Shown: one piece after another, positions 59,667 to 64,000 of the stretch
Layout of the letters: each line of letters begins with the position of its first letter
How positions within the stretch are numbered: the stretch's first letter is position 1
DNA from: Aldehydirespirator sp965204415
Lineage (GTDB): Bacteria; Actinomycetota; Acidimicrobiia; Acidimicrobiales; Aldehydirespiratoraceae
DNA length: 64,000 nt
Direction of reading: 5' to 3'
Assembly: GCA_965204415.1 (NCBI GenBank)
Contig: CBDBEL010000003.1
Span: 620,001-684,000, forward strand
Notes under the pieces: model-generated
What the model was told of the DNA's origin: nothing
The model's database searches: none
Seen by the model: the letters and a program-made list of their open reading frames with translations, nothing else
Program-made: the position numbers and the translations under genes

Positions 59667-59915
59667 ATGTGCGGAGCAATGGTTGCTTCAGCTCAGAGTC
59701 TCGGCCGTCGCAGGCCCGGCGAAGTTCGCGACGCCATCGAACAGGCACTCGCGAACGCGGGCAGGCCTCTGAGGTTGAAGGAGATCCATGCGTCAGTTGA
59801 GGCTCGACTGGGAAGCCCCGTTGCTGCGTCGTCGGTCCGCAGCTACCTCAACCTCAACGCAGGTCGCGGAGGCCAGTTCCGGAGGGTGCGCCGTGGCGTC
59901 TATGAGTTCGGCTGA
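59667..59915 (+). CDS. Small winged-helix DNA-binding protein beside the methyltransferase
   Basis: 82 residues (ATG 59667; ATG 59679 also possible). The core RPGEVRDAIEQALANAGRPL then LKEIHASVEARLGSPVAASS, continuing to SVRSYLNLNAG and FRRVRRGVYEFG, is a HARE-HTH-like winged helix. Such domains are often found N-terminal to, or beside, DNA methyltransferases. It overlaps the methyltransferase start by 14 bases in a different frame, so it may be a split-off N-terminal domain or a small regulator. Confidence 0.7.
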   Translation: MCGAMVASAQSLGRRRPGEVRDAIEQALANAGRPLRLKEIHASVEARLGSPVAASSVRSYLNLNAGRGGQFRRVRRGVYEFG

Positions 59916-60837
59916 GGCTGCATTCGCAGAAGCCTGGTCACCCTTTGCGAAGGTGGGTGACGCTTCGTTGTACGTCGGTGACTGCTTGGAGTGGCTCGCT
60001 GAGCAGCCGCCCCAGGCGTTCCACGGGGTCGTGACCGATCCTCCGTACGGCATCGTCGAGTACACCCCCCAAGAGCAGCGCAAGCTTCGCATGGGACGGG
60101 GAGGCGTATGGCGCCTTCCCCCGGCATTCGATGGCCATCAGCGCTCGCCCCTGCCCAGGTTCACTACTCTGACCGCTGAGGATCTGGACGGCTTGTGCTC
60201 GTTCTTCCGTGCGTGGACCGAGGCGCTCGTACCGGTTCTGGTCCCCGGTGCGCACGTCTTGGTAGCGTCCAACCCGCTGGTCTCTCATCTGGTCGCGAGC
60301 GCCATCTGCGATGGTGGTCTTGAGCGTCGGGGCGAGGTGGTGCGCTTGGTGATGACGATGCGAGGCGGTGATCGTCCAAAGAACGCCCACGAGGAGTTTC
60401 CCGACGTCACGGTCATGCCTCGTTCCAAGTGGGAGCCGTGGCTGTTGTTTCGCAAGCCGCTCGTGGGGCGTGTCCAAGACAATCTTCGGACCTGGGGCAC
60501 CGGCGGACTCCGGCGTGTTTCTGACGAGAAGCCGTTCGCGGACGTGATCGCATCAACTCCCACGCGCCGGGCGGAGCGGAAGCTCGCGCCGCACCCCAGC
60601 CTCAAGCCTCAGGCGTTCCTCCGCCAAGTAGTACGTGCCATCCTGCCGCTCGGCACCGGTGTTGTGCTCGATCCGTTCGCCGGTTCGGGCTCTACCTTGG
60701 CCGCCGCGGAGCATGTCGGCTACTGCAGCGCAGGCGTCGAGCGAGACCCGACCTATGCCAGGCTTGCAGTTTCCGCCATTCCCAAACTGCGTGACTACGA
60801 GCCCAGCTCGGCCGCGTTGTCGGCGAGGTCCAGGTAG
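59902..60837 (+). CDS. DNA methyltransferase, beta class (N6-adenine or N4-cytosine)
   Basis: SAM-dependent DNA methylase, 311 residues. The catalytic motif TDPPYG (about 45-50) comes before the SAM-binding motif DPFAGSGST (about 257-265), which defines the beta class. HPSLKPQAFLRQVVRAILP precedes motif I as usual. DPPY indicates exocyclic amino methylation. Start may be ATG 59902 or GTG 59893. Its 3' end overlaps the convergent nuclease gene by 43 bases. Predicted partner in a restriction-modification system; recognition site unknown. Confidence 0.88.
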   Translation: MSSAEAAFAEAWSPFAKVGDASLYVGDCLEWLAEQPPQAFHGVVTDPPYGIVEYTPQEQRKLRMGRGGVWRLPPAFDGHQRSPLPRFTTLTAEDLDGLCSFFRAWTEALVPVLVPGAHVLVASNPLVSHLVASAICDGGLERRGEVVRLVMTMRGGDRPKNAHEEFPDVTVMPRSKWEPWLLFRKPLVGRVQDNLRTWGTGGLRRVSDEKPFADVIASTPTRRAERKLAPHPSLKPQAFLRQVVRAILPLGTGVVLDPFAGSGSTLAAAEHVGYCSAGVERDPTYARLAVSAIPKLRDYEPSSAALSARSR

Positions 60838-61427
60838 ACCCAGCTCCGCCGCAGCTTCGCGACTCCCTCGGCGTGAAGCGTGGCAGTCCTCGTGCCTAGC
60901 TCGCCTCGATCGTTGCGGCGGAAGTCAGCTGTTGTGACCTCCGCGAGGTACACCTCGGTGAAGCGCAGTGGATCTCGGTCGGCGGCGGGCTCTGTCAAGT
61001 TGTCAACTTGGTAGACGAACACGCAGAACCACTGGTCTCGAGCGCCGTGCGTGTCCACAGCGCCACCCTTCTTCAGCGTGGACTTGATCTCGACCCCCTC
61101 GGTGCCAGCCTTCACGGCATCACCCGCATACACCCCCTTCACGACAAGGTCGGGGTGCCCGTTGTGGTGCTGATTCTCGACAAGAGTGCGTGCATGAGCG
61201 GCCATACTTGCTGTGAGCATGTCGGAGAGCATCCCTGACAGGATTGCCTTTCGGAGAGTGTCTTCAAGTCGCCCCAGACCCTTGTCGGCCAGAAACCCGT
61301 TGACATCGAAGAAGAAGTCGTAGACGTCCTGCATGGCCGCATGAAAGTCGAGGAGCCGCAGTTCGTAGGGCAGGTTCGCGTCGAGGTTGAAGCACCGCCC
61401 GTCGACCTGGCGTCGAAGAATGCTCAC
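60795..61427 (-). CDS. Candidate PD-(D/E)XK restriction endonuclease
   Basis: 210 residues of no family I can name. NGHPDLVVKGVYAGDAVKAG followed by TEGVEIKSTLKKGGAVDTHG has the spacing of a PD-(D/E)XK nuclease core: D93, then E113-x-K115. The strand downstream (WFCVFVYQVDN) also fits the fold. It lies tail-to-tail with the methyltransferase, overlapping by 43 bases, and has a helicase gene upstream on the same strand. Together this supports a type II-like restriction enzyme, though the cleavage activity is inferred. Confidence 0.65.
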   Translation of the reverse strand: MSILRRQVDGRCFNLDANLPYELRLLDFHAAMQDVYDFFFDVNGFLADKGLGRLEDTLRKAILSGMLSDMLTASMAAHARTLVENQHHNGHPDLVVKGVYAGDAVKAGTEGVEIKSTLKKGGAVDTHGARDQWFCVFVYQVDNLTEPAADRDPLRFTEVYLAEVTTADFRRNDRGELGTRTATLHAEGVAKLRRSWVYLDLADNAAELGS

Positions 61428-61531
61428 GGCCTGGCAGCCTAGGGCGAACCTGGAGCGGCGCTCTGGTGCTGGGGTCGTTCGATCAGCCCACCGGCACCTG
61501 GGCCAGCCTTGTGTACATCATGCCTTCAAAA

Positions 61532-61553
61532 ATAGCCGAAAACTGACGGCTAT
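61532..61553 (-). terminator. Rho-independent terminator after the helicase gene
   Basis: On the minus strand ATAGCCG-TCAGTTTT-CGGCTAT forms a seven-base-pair stem followed by TTTTTG. The first bases include the helicase stop codon. It separates the helicase from the nuclease gene, which then needs its own promoter in 61428-61531. Confidence 0.7.
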
Positions 61554-64000
61554 AGATGCAGAATTCTGCTCGGTGTCGATTCTGGGGGTGACAGGTCGAT
61601 GCGTAAGCGCTTCAGGTCTTCGTCGGAGAGTTTGGCTCCCAAGAAATCGACCAGCTCCTCTTGGCGGGGCTGTCCGAAGGCCAGGCGATACGCCGCGAGC
61701 GTCTTGCGCAGCCGAGGCAAGGCTGCTTCCTCCCGGCTGAAGGGCATGACTGGGACATGGCGCTCGATCCTCGCCGGTCCCTCATGGAACACCCAGTAGG
61801 GCACCATCTCGCTGTCGTTCTCGGTTCTGCTCGCCGACGCCATAGCGAAGAGGCCGTCCCAGATGTCGCTGCCTGGTTCCAACCCGTGCCCACACAGCTC
61901 CGGCCCCAGGGTCGAGGCGACATTGCGCCTCACCGCGTGGCCCTTGTAGCGGTGAACCCGGCCCTCGCGCTGCTCCAGGTCGACAGGGTTGTAGGGCAGG
62001 TTCCAGTGGACGACAGCGTGGCACCAGAGGTGGAAGTCCAGGCCCTCCTGCCCGACGGAGGTGGAAGTGAGGACGAAGGGCCAGAACGGGGAGTTGAACG
62101 CGGTCGATACCGATCCGACGCGGTTCACGCTGCCGTCGTCGAGAGTCTGGTCGGCGAAGGCGACCGCGAAGCGGGTGCGCATCCTGTGAGAGTCGAACGC
62201 GGTCTTGCGGCCCTTGCGCCTCCGGACCGGGATGTCCACCCGATACGACGAGGTGCGCAGTTCCAGGGCCTCAGCCACCTTCTCTGCGATGTTGTAGGCC
62301 GCTTCCCAGCGACGGTCGTTGTCGTCGGCAGCTTTCAACCGCCGATGGTCGTCGCCCAAGCTCAGATGGCCGAGCCAATCGCGCAGAACATGGCCATGCT
62401 CGTCGAGGACGGCCTGGAGGTTGCCGTCGATCGAGTGCCTCACAACGTCGCGCCAGTAGCGGCTCGCGCCCTCGTCGGCGTCGGGCTGCTCGGGCTGCTC
62501 GGAGTGTCCGCTGGTGATGACCGCAGTGACTTCCGGAGCGTTGAAGAAGCTCCTGAAGGCGGCACCGAGCCACGCGGCGTACTCCACCGTGCCGTGATCG
62601 TTGGAGGCCGGTAGTCCACAGACCGATGAGACCATGCGCAGAGCGCATTGCGCCGGTCCGCCGACCGCGAGCTCGGCAAGAACCTCGACCAGATCGTCGG
62701 GAGGCCGGCCGAGAGCCCCGGGTCCGTGCTCGACCATGGCCCGGGCCTCGGCGACGTGGGCACGGAGCCCCTGCCCGGCGTCGTCCTCCCAGTACGAGGC
62801 ACCATCGGAGCCGAGCAACAGGTCGATGACCTCTGGCGTGCGCTGCTGGTCGAGGAACAGGGGTGCGGCCCAGTACCACCGTCGGTCGACGACACCGTCG
62901 GTGGGCGCGGGCCCGACCAGCGGTTCGAGCGCGTCTGCCAGCCGGGTGGCCACACCGTCGAGCACATCCGAGACCTGGACGCGGTCGCCGGGCGCCGGCG
63001 GCACCGCCCCGCCGGTTCCCGGTCCCTGGGAGCCTTGGCGGGGCGTCTGTGGCCGGGGGTCGCCGAGTCTGGCGAGGCTCGGGCTCGGCCAGGTCAGCAG
63101 GAACGCGGTCATCGCGGCCGCCCGTCGGGGTCCGTGCGCCTCTCCCGGCCGCGCCTGCTCGGCCCGCTCGGCAGTTCGGAAGACGAGACGCTGGCCACCC
63201 CGGCGCCTGTAGCCGGCGGTGTAGTTGTGGCTGCGGGCCTCGAAGGCGCGTCGCTCGGACTCGAAGCTCACCATCGACGAGACCACCTTCGGCACGACGG
63301 TCCATCCGGAGAAGATCAGGCGTTTGGTGAACCGTGCAGCCTCCGGCGCCTCATACACCGACCCGGTGTCGTAGTACCGCATTGAGGGAGGGATCCACAG
63401 CAACTCGAAGGCTCGGCTGCGCTCCAGGTCGTCGAGCAGCCAGCGGAGCCGCCCGTTCTGGGGGTCGATGCGCCGGTACTCCTCGACGTCGTCCCAGCTC
63501 AGAAGGCCAGGGCCGGGATCAAGATTTGCGGCCTGGGCGAACTGGCCGTCCTCTGCGGCCCGCTCGATCGCCTCTTTGAACTTGTATCCCTCCATGAAGT
63601 TGACGAGGTACGGCCCCGACTTCCAGTACTCCGTCGGCTCATGGTGACCCACAGCCTCGGCCAGGCTGCCGAAGCGCAGGTAGGCGCGGAGATCGTGGTG
63701 CGTCACTCTCACAGCGGTGCTCGATTCGCTCAGCATCCCGTCACGGTCGGGCGTGGCCGCCAGCCGCTCCGTTCGTGCCATCACGCTCCGCAACTCGGCC
63801 TCGACGCCGCGGCAGGCGTCATCGGCTCCGCGTAGTGGGTCGGCGGAAGTCAAGGCTCGGCGAAGCCTGCCGATCCGGTCCTGCAGCCTCTGGAGTCGCT
63901 CCGGGTCCTGGAACAGGAAGGAGCATGTGTCCAGGAAGTCTCCATAGTGGTCGTCCTCCACCTCGTCGCTGATCGTGTACATGCGGTACGGCGTCGCCGA
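61550..64000 (-). CDS. Large SF2 helicase, C-terminal part (partial)
   Basis: 816 residues are present; the gene continues beyond the right edge. Reading from that edge the first residues are SATPYRMYTISDEVEDD, in which SATPY is helicase motif III (SAT), so the N-terminal RecA domain is missing from the window. After a long middle region, the C-terminal helicase domain appears with LTSTSVGQEGLDFHLWCHAV (motif V) and NPVDLEQREGRVHRYKGHAV (motif VI). A large insertion of about 400 residues lies between motif III and these motifs. The family is known from phage-defence islands; DISARM-type or helicase-linked restriction systems are possible, but no DISARM partner is visible. Confidence 0.8.
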   Translation of the reverse strand, partial: SATPYRMYTISDEVEDDHYGDFLDTCSFLFQDPERLQRLQDRIGRLRRALTSADPLRGADDACRGVEAELRSVMARTERLAATPDRDGMLSESSTAVRVTHHDLRAYLRFGSLAEAVGHHEPTEYWKSGPYLVNFMEGYKFKEAIERAAEDGQFAQAANLDPGPGLLSWDDVEEYRRIDPQNGRLRWLLDDLERSRAFELLWIPPSMRYYDTGSVYEAPEAARFTKRLIFSGWTVVPKVVSSMVSFESERRAFEARSHNYTAGYRRRGGQRLVFRTAERAEQARPGEAHGPRRAAAMTAFLLTWPSPSLARLGDPRPQTPRQGSQGPGTGGAVPPAPGDRVQVSDVLDGVATRLADALEPLVGPAPTDGVVDRRWYWAAPLFLDQQRTPEVIDLLLGSDGASYWEDDAGQGLRAHVAEARAMVEHGPGALGRPPDDLVEVLAELAVGGPAQCALRMVSSVCGLPASNDHGTVEYAAWLGAAFRSFFNAPEVTAVITSGHSEQPEQPDADEGASRYWRDVVRHSIDGNLQAVLDEHGHVLRDWLGHLSLGDDHRRLKAADDNDRRWEAAYNIAEKVAEALELRTSSYRVDIPVRRRKGRKTAFDSHRMRTRFAVAFADQTLDDGSVNRVGSVSTAFNSPFWPFVLTSTSVGQEGLDFHLWCHAVVHWNLPYNPVDLEQREGRVHRYKGHAVRRNVASTLGPELCGHGLEPGSDIWDGLFAMASASRTENDSEMVPYWVFHEGPARIERHVPVMPFSREEAALPRLRKTLAAYRLAFGQPRQEELVDFLGAKLSDEDLKRLRIDLSPPESTPSRILHL

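Noticed and set aside
61661..62614. Plus-strand frame opposite the helicase
   Set aside because: No motif; the minus frame contains helicase motifs III, V and VI.

Overview
The window is visibly GC-rich and reads as the replication-origin region of an actinobacterial chromosome, most likely from class Acidimicrobiia or a close relative (inference). The evidence is gene order. The block cca / DUF6049 / ECF sigma / trxB / trxA / cwlM-like / parB / parA / rsmG / jag / yidC / yidD / rnpA / rpmH / dnaA / dnaN / recF / dciA / gyrB / gyrA / DUF3566 / tRNA-Ile matches the known mycobacterial arrangement. Actinobacterial families such as DUF5318, DUF3566 and a deazaflavin (F420)-dependent nitroreductase-like protein are also present. 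Both ends of the window cut through genes: dnaB at the left and a large helicase at the right.

Layout. 1-6448 (minus): dnaB, rplI, rpsR, ssb, rpsF, then panB, a DUF5318 gene and cca. 6445-15851: an HDAC-like deacetylase (minus), then a plus-strand run of GNAT, DUF6049, degV, ECF sigma, anti-sigma-like protein, a membrane protein, trxB, trxA and a cwlM-like pseudo-amidase. 15892-21329 (minus): parB, parA, a parS site, rsmG, jag, yidC, yidD, rnpA, rpmH. 21330-21742: divergent, AT-richer, DnaA-box-bearing region, the best oriC candidate together with the dnaA-dnaN gap. 21743-32429 (plus): dnaA, dnaN, recF, dciA, gyrB, gyrA, a TadE/G-like protein, DUF3566, tRNA-Ile(GAT) and a small membrane protein. 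32445-35911: an NAD(P)-binding oxidoreductase, an inositol-phosphatase family enzyme (minus), a small unknown protein and an FMN-dependent alpha-hydroxy-acid dehydrogenase.

36040-49055 is a plus-strand cluster consistent with taurine dissimilation: class-III aminotransferase, a TauABC-type transporter, phosphotransacetylase, a TetR regulator and a molybdenum SoeABC-like oxidoreductase that could oxidise the sulfite released. The expected sulfoacetaldehyde acetyltransferase (xsc) is not in the window. The transporter is remarkable. The binding lipoprotein contains two nearly identical full TauA domains in tandem (963-bp period). The next gene encodes a membrane protein and ABC ATPase in one chain, with a third TauA domain inserted in circularly permuted order between two transmembrane segments.

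49122-59587: an amidohydrolase, an F420-type nitroreductase-like protein, a LysR regulator divergent from a heterotetrameric sarcosine oxidase operon (soxBDAG), a membrane-anchored cytochrome c and pgi. 59651-64000 is a defence island: a perfect palindrome, a small winged-helix protein, a beta-class DNA methyltransferase, a convergent overlapping PD-(D/E)XK nuclease candidate and the C-terminal part of a large SF2 helicase.

Two further themes recur. Several operon junctions carry very short ORFs that bridge a stop and the next start with 1- to 4-base overlaps (recF-dciA, tetR-soeB, soxB-soxD, soxD-soxA), some made by short sequence duplications. A roughly 90-bp dispersed element occurs three times near the left end, once as an in-frame insertion in the DUF5318 gene.
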